From NCBI RefSeq assembly GCF_008369195.1, contig NZ_VOBC01000002.1, positions 62,001 to 126,000 on the forward strand: 64,000 bases of DNA. The letters run 5' to 3'. The notes under the pieces were generated by a model. The model did no database searches. It was not told the DNA's origin and was given only the letters and a program-made list of their open reading frames with translations. Numbering within the stretch: position 1 is the first letter of the stretch; the number at the start of each line of letters is the position of its first letter. The DNA comes from Sporosarcina sp. ANT_H38 (GTDB taxonomy: Bacteria > Bacillota > Bacilli > Bacillales_A > Planococcaceae). A program made the translations under genes and the position numbers. Positions 8,413 through 16,159 of this stretch are shown in pieces.

Positions 8413-8979
8413 TTAATCAATTGAAATAACTCCATTCGTAATTGTTATAAAGTTTGCGTTAGAACCGACAATGCAAATTATATAATCACCATCTTCTTCT
8501 ATATCAAAAGAGGTTATCAACTTATCAGAAACGGGAGCCAAAAAAATCTCTGTATATTTCCCATTTAGTATGTATCCAACTCCAGTATGACTTAAGCCAT
8601 CAGGGACCATTGTTAAATCTACCAATACGCTATCCCCCTCTTTTAATTTCAACCCCTGATTTTCTCGATGCAATAAGAAAAGGTCACCATTGTTCAAATC
8701 CATATTTTCAAAATAATAGTAGTTCGGAGATTCCTTTTTTAATTCAATGTTTATTTTATTCCAGCTGTTTAGGGGGTCTTCGATTTCTATTTCAGTCTTT
8801 TCTTCTTGAGGTTCTCCTTTATCAGTATCAGATAAAGGTTCAACTTCTACTGTTTGTACATCAGTTAAAATCTCCGTCGTCTCTTCATTTTCCTGTCCTT
8901 CTGTTTCCTGATTTACACTACACGCTGCTAACACGACAGTTCCAAGTAATATCCCCGCATATATATTTTTTTTCAACAT
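8413..8979 (-). CDS. Lipoprotein of unknown function
   Basis: 188 residues, AGGAGTG upstream of the ATG. The signal peptide ends in a lipobox (LAAC, Cys at about residue 20), so the protein is lipid-anchored outside the membrane. An acidic linker (about 22-65, rich in Glu and Thr) precedes a beta-rich domain with VLVDLTMVPDGLSHTGVGYI. A single cassette; no family is recognised. Confidence 0.8.
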   Translation of the reverse strand: MLKKNIYAGILLGTVVLAACSVNQETEGQENEETTEILTDVQTVEVEPLSDTDKGEPQEEKTEIEIEDPLNSWNKINIELKKESPNYYYFENMDLNNGDLFLLHRENQGLKLKEGDSVLVDLTMVPDGLSHTGVGYILNGKYTEIFLAPVSDKLITSFDIEEDGDYIICIVGSNANFITITNGVISID

Positions 8980-9135
8980 CGTTCACTCCTATAAATATAT
9001 TTCAGTAAATTATAATGTTCAATTTTGAATATTATTTACAAGTGATTGCCCTTTTTTGAGTTACTAAATATAAAAATATTCTATATTTTTATCATACGAG
9101 AAACGGAAAAAATCTACCAGGAAAGGTGGCCGATT

Positions 9136-9163
9136 CTTAAACTAAAGCTCCCTTTAGTTTAAG
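9136..9163 (-). repeat. Cassette-boundary B core
   Basis: Perfect 11-bp stem CTTAAACTAAA/TTTAGTTTAAG around GCTCCC. Both arms differ from consensus in a compensated way. Confidence 0.8.
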
Positions 9164-9184
9164 TAATAAACTGTCCAATACTAA

Positions 9185-9700
9185 TCATTTTTCAAATACA
9201 AACGTTTGATACATTACAGCAATTAGAGATGCGATATCATCATTTATTGCTTCAATACGGATACGTTGTGTTAAATTTATATTTGTATTATCTAAATTTC
9301 TAATGATAGCAATTTTATTATCATTTATCTTTAAAGTTCCTGAGTAAGAGTAATCCTTTTCAAATTTGTACACATCTCCGTTGATACTAAAAGATTGAAC
9401 CTTTTCAATTAGTTGTACTCGATTTTGCTTAATTGGAACTTTATCCACTATTTCGCAATTCTGAAGAGAATAACCAACTCCTGTAAATAAACAATCAATT
9501 TTATATATTGGATTATTATCGTTCGAAAAAACATTATAGCAATAGGGCATGCCTGCTTGGAGAAGAATATGGAAAATTCGTGTTAAAAAGCGATGGCGAC
9601 TTTTCATGAGTATACTTATGACATGGTTGTCATGGTTATATATAGGGATACTCGTGTGGTAAGAATCCGATTCTGGGATGCTATATGAATAGATCTGCAC
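9185..9700 (-). CDS. Uncharacterised cassette protein (tubby/LURP-like?)
   Basis: 171 residues from GTG at 9700 with GGAGG nine bases upstream. It is predicted mostly beta-stranded, with repeated short strands such as VYKFEKDYSYSGTLKINDN and a C-terminal helix (ASLIAVMYQTFVFEK). This pattern is reminiscent of tubby-like/LURP-one barrels, but the match is weak. No catalytic motif is seen. A stand-alone cassette between the 9136 B core and the 9761 A core. Confidence 0.65.
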   Translation of the reverse strand: MQIYSYSIPESDSYHTSIPIYNHDNHVISILMKSRHRFLTRIFHILLQAGMPYCYNVFSNDNNPIYKIDCLFTGVGYSLQNCEIVDKVPIKQNRVQLIEKVQSFSINGDVYKFEKDYSYSGTLKINDNKIAIIRNLDNTNINLTQRIRIEAINDDIASLIAVMYQTFVFEK

Positions 9701-9760
9701 TAATGTTTATCCTCCACACTCTCTCATTATACCCCTTCAATATTATTGTTCTTTGAATTC

Positions 9761-9795
9761 CTTGTTGAACTAACCTGCCTCGTTAGTTGAACAAG
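9761..9795 (-). repeat. Cassette-boundary A core
   Basis: Stem CTTGTTGAACTAAC / GTTAGTTGAACAAG around CTGCCTC, with one mismatch in 14 pairs. Followed by an AGACGC...CGCACCCGATTG third-motif segment to about 9836. Confidence 0.85.
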
Positions 9796-9811
9796 AAAAA
9801 AGAGACGCATA

Positions 9812-10357
9812 TTAAACATTCGCACCCGATTGTTTAACAAAGACAAAGTGATCATCTGGGTCCCACACGTGCTGCTCATCAGCAATGTATCCACGCAACC
9901 ATAGGTCTCCTTTAATGCGTCTGAGATAGAACCCTTTAGGGAAATTTTCTTCATCGTTAATTGTCTCCGAGGCTACTGTGATGGATCCATTTGGGGCTTG
10001 ATGTTGCCGAGAAGGTTTGCCTTCAGGTTGATCCAGATATCCGAGTCTCAGATAAGGTCCAAGCTCTAACGGACACAATTCTAAACCAAGGTGATTTGCT
10101 CTTTCGAAGATTTTGGATAAAGTGTCTCCCTGCGGTAAACCAAGGTCACGTACGGTGAGCTCAACAGTCTCTAAAGAGAACGTTTTAACAGAGGTTGTAA
10201 AATAATCATCTGTGAATAGCTTTTCTCCTAATTCATTCATCAAAATAGAATGTTGTTGCATTTTCTGCATTAGTTGCGATTTAGTAAGACCACCTACTTC
10301 TACCGTTCTTGTTATGGACAGACAATCAGGATATACTTCCATATTTTTGATATTCAT
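9812..10357 (-). CDS. Conserved hypothetical cassette protein
   Basis: 181 residues, with AAGGGGGAC before the ATG. Features include an amphipathic helix near residues 25-45 (KSQLMQKMQQHSILMNELGE), an LTVRDLGL motif, and a Trp-rich C-terminal beta region (GFYLRRIKGDLWLRGYIADE). Soluble, with no transmembrane segment. I do not recognise a family. A single cassette bounded by A cores at 9761 and 10443. Confidence 0.75.
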   Translation of the reverse strand: MNIKNMEVYPDCLSITRTVEVGGLTKSQLMQKMQQHSILMNELGEKLFTDDYFTTSVKTFSLETVELTVRDLGLPQGDTLSKIFERANHLGLELCPLELGPYLRLGYLDQPEGKPSRQHQAPNGSITVASETINDEENFPKGFYLRRIKGDLWLRGYIADEQHVWDPDDHFVFVKQSGANV

Positions 10358-10409
10358 TTATTGTCCCCCTTCTAAGTTTTCCATTACACATAAACATATT
10401 CCGTTAAAT

Positions 10410-10505
10410 TGCCCGATTGTTGAACCCAAGTTAAACAACGCTCTTCAACTAACCTGCCCCGTTAGTTCAATTAGAAAAAAGCTTTACTCCTTCTTGAAGT
10501 AAAGC
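10410..10505 (-). repeat. Third motif, A core and terminator
   Basis: GCCCGATTGTTGAACCCAAG third motif, A core CTAACCTGCCCCGTTAG (10443-10472), and a GCTTTACT/AGTAAAGC hairpin (10481-10505) that on the minus strand is followed by TTTTTTC. This is terminator type 4. Confidence 0.85.
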
Positions 10506-10536
10506 GCCCTATAATGGAATAACTTTTTATATTCAT

Positions 10537-11019
10537 TTAAAGTTCCATATTAAATGCTTCACTATAGATTTTACGCAGTTCAGTTGAGTTATCGTGCCAC
10601 TTAATTGGTTTACCATTGACGATTTGAACCAATACATCCAGACATCTATGCCATCCTGCCGCAGTATTAACTGCCCATGAATCATCGTTAAAAGTATGGG
10701 TAAAGATCATTCGACAGCCTTTATCCTCTTCCTGCAATGAAATGTTTATCAGATCATCAACTTCACGGAAACCAAATAAATATGGCTTGTCCAACTCTGT
10801 AATGATACCATTATATGTCGTTCCTTCACCGTCATCGAAGGCAATCTTGCCACCAAGTCTGAGATCCATCTCCCCTGTTGCAAAAGGGTACCATTGGGAG
10901 AAGTAACTAGGATTCGTAATAACAAGGGACACATCTTCTGGATTACGAGGAAAAAATCGTTCAAATCTTAAAGCATAACGACCGTTTGACTCATGCAGTG
11001 TACCATATTCATTCATCAT
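10537..11019 (-). CDS. SRPBCC/AHSA1-like domain protein
   Basis: About 160 residues from the ATG pair at 11014-11019, preceded by AAGGAGG; the frame is open nine codons further. It fits the START/SRPBCC fold of AHSA1-type proteins: RFERFFPRNPEDVSLVITNP, then WYPFATGEMDLRLGGKIAF, GIITELDKPYLFGF, and the C-terminal helix AAGWHRCLDVLVQIVNG. Such proteins bind hydrophobic ligands in a deep pocket; no ligand can be assigned. The ribosome site is partly built from the adjacent boundary element. Confidence 0.85.
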   Translation of the reverse strand: MMNEYGTLHESNGRYALRFERFFPRNPEDVSLVITNPSYFSQWYPFATGEMDLRLGGKIAFDDGEGTTYNGIITELDKPYLFGFREVDDLINISLQEEDKGCRMIFTHTFNDDSWAVNTAAGWHRCLDVLVQIVNGKPIKWHDNSTELRKIYSEAFNMEL

Positions 11020-11031
11020 TTCATCCTCCTT

Positions 11032-11059
11032 CTTGAAGTAAAGCACCCGTCAGTTTAAG
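11032..11059 (-). repeat. Cassette-boundary B core
   Basis: Core GTAAAGCACCCGTCAG with CTTGAA/TTTAAG flanks, directly after the stop of the 11050 gene and overlapping its last codons. Confidence 0.7.
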
Positions 11060-11364
11060 TACATTCCTTCACATAATTCATACTTTCTTCTCATTTTTTT
11101 CCATTTAACATAATTATAAGTGACGTCCAGTAAAATCATAAACAGGAAAATGATTCCTAATGTTCCGTATTCATTTGATGTTAAATCACTAAACCAATAT
11201 AGAGCAAGATACATTAGGGTTACTAATGGAATCCCCCACAAGCCACGTATCAACCTTCTTCTATACGTTAATCTATGAAAGTTTAGTACAAATCCTTTAT
11301 CCTTTTTTTCTACGTCCTTATATATTACCGACGATATCGTACTAACAATTAAAACCGCTATCAA
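11050..11364 (-). CDS. Small membrane protein
   Basis: 104 residues from the TTG at 11364. The frame is open upstream (ILLCIIGPL) toward a GGGGGAG ribosome site, so a rare start codon about 10 codons earlier is possible. Hydrophobic segments lie at the N-terminus (AVLIVSTISSVI), about 40-58 (GIPLVTLMYLALYWF) and 66-82. Basic C-terminus. No family recognised. Its stop region is part of the B core. Confidence 0.6.
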   Translation of the reverse strand: MIAVLIVSTISSVIYKDVEKKDKGFVLNFHRLTYRRRLIRGLWGIPLVTLMYLALYWFSDLTSNEYGTLGIIFLFMILLDVTYNYVKWKKMRRKYELCEGMYLN

Positions 11365-11434
11365 TGGTCCAATAATACACAGTAGAATATTCTCTTTTCT
11401 CCCCCTAGTAAGACAATAATAGTTTATATGTACT

Positions 11435-11463
11435 CTTCAACTAACCTGCCCCGTTAGTTGAAG
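11435..11463 (-). repeat. Cassette-boundary A core
   Basis: Perfect CTTCAACTAAC/GTTAGTTGAAG stem (11 bp) around CTGCCCC. The TAA stop of the 11454-11648 gene lies inside it. Confidence 0.9.
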
Positions 11464-11648
11464 AAAGCTAAATAGATTTGGGTACCAACTATTATTAAAA
11501 GAATGAGTATTCCTGTACCTTTCCAACCTAGACCCCCAACTAAATCTTGAAGTCCTCAACCGTGAATACTTCCTGCAGGGCTTCTTTTTAATTCTGCTTG
11601 TCTCAATCTTTCTCTTATTTCTTCAGGACCTTCTTTTTCTTTGTTCAA
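11454..11648 (-). pseudogene. DUF6366-like small membrane protein with in-frame TGA
   Basis: A 65-codon frame from TTG (AAAGGTGGTG upstream). It reads MNKEKEGPEEIRERLRQAEL..SPAGSIHG, a TGA, then GLQDLVGGLGWKGTG followed by a hydrophobic helix ending FFN. The order of charged helix, LVGGLGWKGTG motif and single transmembrane helix matches my memory of the DUF6366 family. The TGA (one base from TGG, CGA or GGA) splits it, so it is probably inactive or a sequencing error. The stop codon is supplied by the repeat core. Confidence 0.6.
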
Positions 11649-11735
11649 TGAAAACACCACCTTTACGGTCACTCATTAAATTCAATATACTTCCATCAAT
11701 TATTCTCAACTTTGTTATCAAATATAATGATGATA

Positions 11736-11888
11736 CTACTCATTCGGTGAGATTAACTCAGAACTGAGTGCTTCTTCCTGTATTTCATAAGTGGGTTCGA
11801 ATTTAAAAGACTTTGATATAAACCAGGTAGCTAAAAGAATACATATACCTAAGAAAATAATAGAAAAGGACATAGGATCTTTATTCAT
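11736..11888 (-). CDS. 50-residue single-helix membrane protein
   Basis: ATG at 11888 with AGAGTGGG upstream. It encodes 50 residues starting MNKDPMSFSIIFLGICILLA, a single transmembrane helix (about 8-26) with an acidic tail (EIQEEALSSELISPNE). The N-terminal half resembles that of the 94-residue protein at 14001-14285 (same MNK..., FGIC/LGIC and W..S pattern), so the two are probably paralogous anchors with different tails. Confidence 0.65.
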   Translation of the reverse strand: MNKDPMSFSIIFLGICILLATWFISKSFKFEPTYEIQEEALSSELISPNE

Positions 11889-11956
11889 TTTCCCACTCTT
11901 TTATTTGATTATATTTCTATTATACCATTTACAATAAATTGCATTTATTAAGATTT

Positions 11957-12049
11957 CTTATTGAACTAACCTGCCCCGTTAGTTCAATAAGAAAAGAGCT
12001 CCCTAAGAAGCCCCTGTTGTTGAACTTAAGCACCCGTTAGCTTAACAAG
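11957..12049 (-). repeat. Full cassette boundary (A, terminator 1, B)
   Basis: A core CTAACCTGCCCCGTTAG in a CTTATTGAA/TTCAATAAG stem. Then terminator type 1: the minus strand GGGCTTC/GGAGCTC stem with TTAG loop, then TTTTCTT. Then B core with CTTAAGCACCCGTTAG. Confidence 0.9.
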
Positions 12050-12055
12050 TAAACA

Positions 12056-12634
12056 CTAATTTTCAATTATTTTGTTCTCTGTTCCATTTACAATTCTCTT
12101 TATATTTTGTCGATGTAGAATGATTATCGATACGCTTATTAGTAGAGAAAGTGCTATGAAAACTTTATCTTCAAATATAAGACTGTAAATGAATAATGCT
12201 ATACTAGCCAACATTGAACTTAGTGATACATACTTAGTAAATAGCAAAGTTAACACAAACACAACAAAACCAACAAAAACAGCTAAAGGAGTCAAAAACA
12301 AGAAAACTCCAGTTGCTGTCGCAACTGCCTTTCCACCTTTAAAACTAGCAAAAACTGAAAATATGTGCCCTAATATGACTAATAAACCACATACAATAGG
12401 GTTAACTACAGAACCAAGTATTAAGGGAAGTAAACAAGCAAATGTACCTTTTAATATATCAGCAATTGCAACAATTACTCCTGCTTTTATGCCTAAAACT
12501 CTATAAGCATTAGTTGCACCAAGATTACCACTACCGTAATCACGAATATCTTTCTTATAAAATGTTTTACCGATTACTAAAGCAAATGAGATTGAGCCAA
12601 TTAAATAACTTAGAATCAAAGTTAAAATGTTCAA
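12056..12634 (-). CDS. plsY: Glycerol-3-phosphate acyltransferase PlsY
   Basis: 192 residues, TTG start with AAGGAG nine bases upstream. Multispanning membrane enzyme with the three PlsY motifs: GSGNLGATN (about 34-42), GHIFSVFASFKGGKAVATA (about 89-107) and HRQNIKRI near residue 175. PlsY transfers an acyl group from acyl-phosphate to glycerol-3-phosphate, the first step of phospholipid synthesis, at the membrane. A lone cassette copy is odd for a housekeeping enzyme; the genome probably has another plsY elsewhere (inference). Confidence 0.93.
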   Translation of the reverse strand: MNILTLILSYLIGSISFALVIGKTFYKKDIRDYGSGNLGATNAYRVLGIKAGVIVAIADILKGTFACLLPLILGSVVNPIVCGLLVILGHIFSVFASFKGGKAVATATGVFLFLTPLAVFVGFVVFVLTLLFTKYVSLSSMLASIALFIYSLIFEDKVFIALSLLISVSIIILHRQNIKRIVNGTENKIIEN

Positions 12635-12702
12635 AGTATTATCTCCTTACATAGTTTGTTAAGTAAGTATTTTTATTTATTGCACATGATTTCCTGCAAT
12701 CC

Positions 12703-12793
12703 TTCTTACATTAACCTGCCCCGTTAGTTCGATAAGAAAAGAGCTCCCTAAGAAGCCCCCGTTGTTGAATTAAAGCTACCCGTAAGTCGAATT
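12703..12793 (-). repeat. Full cassette boundary (A, terminator 1, B)
   Basis: TTAACCTGCCCCGTTAG core, terminator type 1 (GAGCTCCCTAAGAAGCCCCC), and a degenerate B core TTAAAGCTACCCGTAAG. Confidence 0.85.
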
Positions 12794-12816
12794 ATTTATT
12801 AAGATTACGATCAATA

Positions 12817-13248
12817 CTATTTATATGATATGTCCAAGTCAATAGATTCTGCTTTAAATGTACTACCATCATCTTTTTTTCTAATTACATTAATGGAAAC
12901 TAAACTATCATTAATCCACTGAATATCAAAATAATCTACGGTCGATAAATCGAACTGAACATACTCTTTATATTCCTCTAGAACACTTCCATATTCTCCG
13001 TAATATATGCGAAACGAATGAAAGGTTTGGATCATTTTATTATCCTTTTTATCTTCAAAATTCTTACCCATTTCTTTTAATTCAATGATATTCACTTGAT
13101 TGGGAGATGCGCTAGTTGTAAGAGAAAATGAGAACAACTCAGGGTCATCTTTGTTTTGATTTGAAGAATACTCTATTCCATTCGAACACGCCGAAATCGC
13201 CAGCAGAGAAACGGCTACCCCTATAAATAACACCCATTTCCTTAACAA
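12817..13248 (-). CDS. Lipoprotein of unknown function
   Basis: 143 residues from TTG with GGGAG upstream. Signal peptide with lipobox ISAC (Cys about residue 21). The mature part is beta-rich, with SFRIYYGEYGSVLEEYKEYV and a repeated strand pattern to the C-terminus (DIQWINDSLVSINVI). The ending resembles small Bacillus DUF5412-type lipoproteins (weak). A single cassette. Confidence 0.78.
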   Translation of the reverse strand: MLRKWVLFIGVAVSLLAISACSNGIEYSSNQNKDDPELFSFSLTTSASPNQVNIIELKEMGKNFEDKKDNKMIQTFHSFRIYYGEYGSVLEEYKEYVQFDLSTVDYFDIQWINDSLVSINVIRKKDDGSTFKAESIDLDISYK

Positions 13249-13289
13249 TCCATCACTCCCAATATAAATTCAGCTAAAACATTCTTCCG

Positions 13290-13420
13290 CAATATAGCCC
13301 GATTGTTGAACACAAATTAAACAACGCTCTTGAACTAACCTGCCTCGTTAGTTCAATAAGAAAAAAGAACTCCCTAAGAAGCCCCTGTTGCTGAACTAAA
13401 GCACCCGTTAGTTCAAGAAG
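13290..13420 (-). repeat. Full cassette boundary with third motif
   Basis: GCCCGATTGTTGAACACAAA third motif, A core CTAACCTGCCTCGTTAG (13328-13360), terminator type 1, B core CTAAAGCACCCGTTAG ending 13420. Confidence 0.9.
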
Positions 13421-13884
13421 AAGTTACAATTTAATTGTTTTTTCGCTTCTTTTACGATGGTTGAAATTAAAGATTCTATTGTAATTCCCTCTATATTATC
13501 GCCATATCGATAGTCGTCTATCATTTCACTAATCTCATACCATACATTTAATTCTTCGCTAACAAATTCTTCACGAACTACCTGATAAATTTCATATGCA
13601 TAGTTAATTGCATTAGATTCATTATCTATTATTTGTTTTAGCAAATACCAGAAGTAATACTTAGAACACTTATCCTGCGAGGGTTCTTCTATACCTAATT
13701 CTCTCACTGCCCTATGAAAATAATCTTCTACCTCAAAAGTATTTAGAGTTTCACTTAGGGAAGAAAGTATATTTAGGGATGCAGACGTATCACTACTTTC
13801 TAACATTTTGATAGCCCAATTAACATAATCGACTGGTTCTACTTTCTTTTTGAATATTTTATAATACAACATTTTAGTTTCCAT
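13408..13884 (-). CDS. 158-residue cassette protein, copy 1 of 3
   Basis: ATG at 13884 with AAGGAG six bases upstream (a GTG lies one codon earlier). A soluble, predominantly helical, acidic protein: VDYVNWAIKMLESSDTSASL, LSETLNTFEVEDYFHRAVRE, and LNVWYEISEMIDDYRYGDN. No family recognised. Identical at protein level to the copy at 52700, with two substitutions relative to 41851 (Ser/Asn in LES/LEN, Lys/Glu in DKC/DEC). Identity between copies begins in the B core and ends in the A core. Its organisation recalls small immunity- or regulator-like proteins, but nothing proves a role. Confidence 0.8.
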   Translation of the reverse strand: METKMLYYKIFKKKVEPVDYVNWAIKMLESSDTSASLNILSSLSETLNTFEVEDYFHRAVRELGIEEPSQDKCSKYYFWYLLKQIIDNESNAINYAYEIYQVVREEFVSEELNVWYEISEMIDDYRYGDNIEGITIESLISTIVKEAKKQLNCNFFLN

Positions 13885-13909
13885 CACTTACTCCTTTTAT
13901 TTTACTCTT

Positions 13910-13944
13910 CTTGTTGAACTAACCTGCCCCGTTAGTTTAATAAG
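13910..13944 (-). repeat. Cassette-boundary A core
   Basis: CTTGTTGAACTAAC / GTTAGTTTAATAAG around CTGCCCC. It marks the right end of the triplicated cassette, copy 1. Confidence 0.88.
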
Positions 13945-14000
13945 AAAATGCAATTATTCATAGCTATCAAGCATGAGACATGAGACATTTTGTTTTTCTA

Positions 14001-14285
14001 TTATTCCCAAGGTTTCCAAGGTAAAGGTGACTTTTCCCAATCAGTTGGTTCTTCACCACTCTCAATAGTTTTACTCCAGTACTCTCCGCTTTTATTATTA
14101 AATAAGACGATATTTTTTTCATTTACTACTATTAGTTCCCAATCAATTTGTTCTGGTTGTGTAACAGTAACTGTATCTGGAGTTTGCTTTGCTATATCTT
14201 GCAAAGCATTTGAAACTAACCACGAACCAACCAAAACACAAATTCCAAAAATAACAATTGATAATGACAAAAAACTTTTATTCAT
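14001..14285 (-). CDS. Small single-helix membrane protein
   Basis: 94 residues, GGTGAGAG before the ATG. The N-terminal helix SLSIVIFGICVLVGSWLVS (about 6-25) is followed by a soluble tail with WELIVVNEKNIVLFNNKSGE, predicted beta, ending in a Pro/Trp-rich segment. Probably anchored in the membrane. The leader resembles the 50-residue protein at 11736-11888. Family unknown. Confidence 0.7.
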   Translation of the reverse strand: MNKSFLSLSIVIFGICVLVGSWLVSNALQDIAKQTPDTVTVTQPEQIDWELIVVNEKNIVLFNNKSGEYWSKTIESGEEPTDWEKSPLPWKPWE

Positions 14286-14374
14286 CTTCTCTCACCCCAT
14301 CGAATTAAATTCAATCTCTTTATACCAGTTACTTCAACAAAAGAACTATCCTCCTGTTTTTTTTACTTTATACC

Positions 14375-14460
14375 CTTATTGAACTAACCTGCACCGTTAG
14401 TTCAACAAGAAAAGAGCTGCTTAAGCACCCCTTTGTCTTTAACTAAAGCACCCGTTAGTA
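14375..14460 (-). repeat. Full cassette boundary (A, terminator, B)
   Basis: A core CTAACCTGCACCGTTAG, terminator variant (GAGCTGCTTAAGCACCCC), B core CTAAAGCACCCGTTAG followed immediately by TAATAAAA. Confidence 0.88.
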
Positions 14461-14466
14461 ATAAAA

Positions 14467-14988
14467 TTAATCCGAAAAAGTTTCCCTTTTATCCAAGTTC
14501 AAAGTGTGATCGTTAATTGTTATAATATGGTTATTTTCCCATTCCACATCAACCTTGTGCATAGGATCTTCGTAATAAATCCTCTTTTTAAACCAAAGGG
14601 GACCATTTACAATTCCTTCTACACTAATAGAGGTAGCCGCTCCACCGTTTAATGTGTAAAAGTCGATAATGAATTTAGAGTCAGGTGATTGTGCTGTTTC
14701 AATGGGTTCTCTCGCAAATGTATTTACCGCTACCCCTAATAGAAATATTGTCGAAAGGGGGAATCCAATTAGCACCGTAAGCCAACTTCTCCATCTCGCT
14801 CGCCTACTACTTTTGTCTTTAAATCCAATAATGCCCGTAACGAAAGCAATAACAGTAAGTAACCATAAAGTCAAAGCAGGTGGTGCCACTTGCCAAGTTC
14901 GGTTATATGACGCATATAACGATTGTAATGAAAGCACTAATACTAACAAACATAAAATGAATGACCACAAATTATATTTTCTTCCCAC
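14467..14988 (-). CDS. Membrane protein with GGA-rich outer domain (DUF5412-like?)
   Basis: 173 residues, GTG start with GGGAGG upstream. Three hydrophobic segments (about 8-26, 35-53, 68-86) precede an extracytoplasmic C-terminal domain with SPDSKFIIDFYTLNGGAATSISVEG. The 'S.D.k..i.FY...GGA.t....g.i' pattern resembles DUF5412-type proteins (memory, weak). A frameshifted second copy lies at 18479-19001. Confidence 0.78.
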   Translation of the reverse strand: MGRKYNLWSFILCLLVLVLSLQSLYASYNRTWQVAPPALTLWLLTVIAFVTGIIGFKDKSSRRARWRSWLTVLIGFPLSTIFLLGVAVNTFAREPIETAQSPDSKFIIDFYTLNGGAATSISVEGIVNGPLWFKKRIYYEDPMHKVDVEWENNHIITINDHTLNLDKRETFSD

Positions 14989-15033
14989 TAAAATACCTCC
15001 CGTTTAGAAGTTCTGGTGTTCCCCAAAAAATCT

Positions 15034-15128
15034 TCTCATTGAACTAACCTTCACCGTTAGTTCAATAAGAAAAGAGCTCCCTAAGAAGCCCCTGTTGTTG
15101 AACTAAAGCACCACGTTAGTTCAATTAA
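15034..15128 (-). repeat. Full cassette boundary (A, terminator 1, B)
   Basis: A core with unusual spacer (CTAACCTTCACCGTTAG), terminator type 1, B core CTAAAGCACCACGTTAG. The same A variant recurs at 19047 beside the sister gene. Confidence 0.9.
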
Positions 15129-15149
15129 GTCATTAGCGATTCGCTATAA

Positions 15150-15806
15150 CTAGAGCGTCTCATCCAATTTCTGAATCTTTGAGTTGGAAATTAAATAAAC
15201 ATTTCCAAAAACGTCGATTTTATCTCCTTTTACACGTACAGCGCAATCTTTGTTCGACGCATAAATATTTATTTCTTCAGATAGGGGAGATAGTTCGCTT
15301 TGAACCAGCGCCATGTTATTTTCAAGATCAAAATGAGACAGGACGGAAAAATTGTCAAGACCAATTCCGTCGTAAACAGAGCTCATTTCAACTTCATCTC
15401 CAAAGTTTTTCGAGCATAACCATTTAGCGGACATGTTGATTGCTCCAGCGCTTGCTCCCATCACAACGGCGTTGCTTTTTTTAATCGAATCCGACAATTC
15501 ATATTCCATCAAAAAACCATTTAGATTAAGAATATTGCCACCCAACAAGAAAATGACGGAAGCATTTTGAATTATCGTTTGGGCATCTTCCTTCTGTACG
15601 CGGTAATTAATTAAATGATACTCATCAAACAGAATGCCAGCCTGATCGAGCCACGAGCGTTCAGTAGCACCATCATCTTCATAAATAGATGGATTCGAGC
15701 TAATCATAGCAAGCGATTTTCTATCAGTTATATCCTCCTGTAACACCCTATCCAGATTCTCTGGAAAAAGAATGTCAAACCAACCTAAATAATAGTGAGT
15801 TTTCAT
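15150..15806 (-). CDS. Peptidase E-like (S51 family) protein, copy 2
   Basis: 218 residues from the ATG at 15806, with GAGGAGAT upstream. Same S51 features as the gene at 7436 (FLLGGN, GASAGAINM nucleophile elbow, LSHFDLENN). It lacks the last two residues and differs at scattered positions. The shared sequence extends past the gene into both boundary elements, but the terminators differ: type 1 here, type 2 at the first copy. It is therefore a duplicated cassette rather than a local tandem duplication. Confidence 0.85.
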   Translation of the reverse strand: MKTHYYLGWFDILFPENLDRVLQEDITDRKSLAMISSNPSIYEDDGATERSWLDQAGILFDEYHLINYRVQKEDAQTIIQNASVIFLLGGNILNLNGFLMEYELSDSIKKSNAVVMGASAGAINMSAKWLCSKNFGDEVEMSSVYDGIGLDNFSVLSHFDLENNMALVQSELSPLSEEINIYASNKDCAVRVKGDKIDVFGNVYLISNSKIQKLDETL

Positions 15807-15884
15807 AAGTATCTCCTCAGCAAAGTGTAAATAACAGTTATTCCTTGCGTCACTCATTCTGTTTTCTTGTCACTCTCAATATGC

Positions 15885-16005
15885 CCGATTGTTTAACACG
15901 AATTTAATAACACTCTTCAACTAAACTGCCCCGTTAGTTCAACAAGAAAAGAGCTACCTAAGCTGCCCTTGGTCTTTAACTAAAGCACCTCGTTAGTTTA
16001 ATAAG
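15885..16005 (-). repeat. Full cassette boundary with third motif
   Basis: GCCCGATTGTTTAACACGAA third motif, A core CTAAACTGCCCCGTTAG, terminator (GAGCTACCTAAGCTGCCC), B core CTAAAGCACCTCGTTAG ending near 16005. Confidence 0.88.
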
Positions 16006-16140
16006 GTTTAACTATATTTAGTTCTATATCGGTACGATATAGCATTGTCTCAACCCAATTATGAAACATTTCATAGTCTTCTTGGTCTGTTTGAACATTA
16101 ACTAAGAATACGCCCTTAAATTCATTACAAAAAAATCATT
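15998..16140 (-). pseudogene. 3' fragment of a gene
   Basis: The minus strand reads NEFKGVFLVNVQTDQEDYEM then FHNWVETMLYRTDIELNIVKPY and a stop that falls inside the B core. No start is present and the upstream part runs into the S66 peptidase gene. A remnant of an unidentified cassette gene. Confidence 0.5.
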
Positions 16141-16159
16141 AAAGAACACATCTATAATT

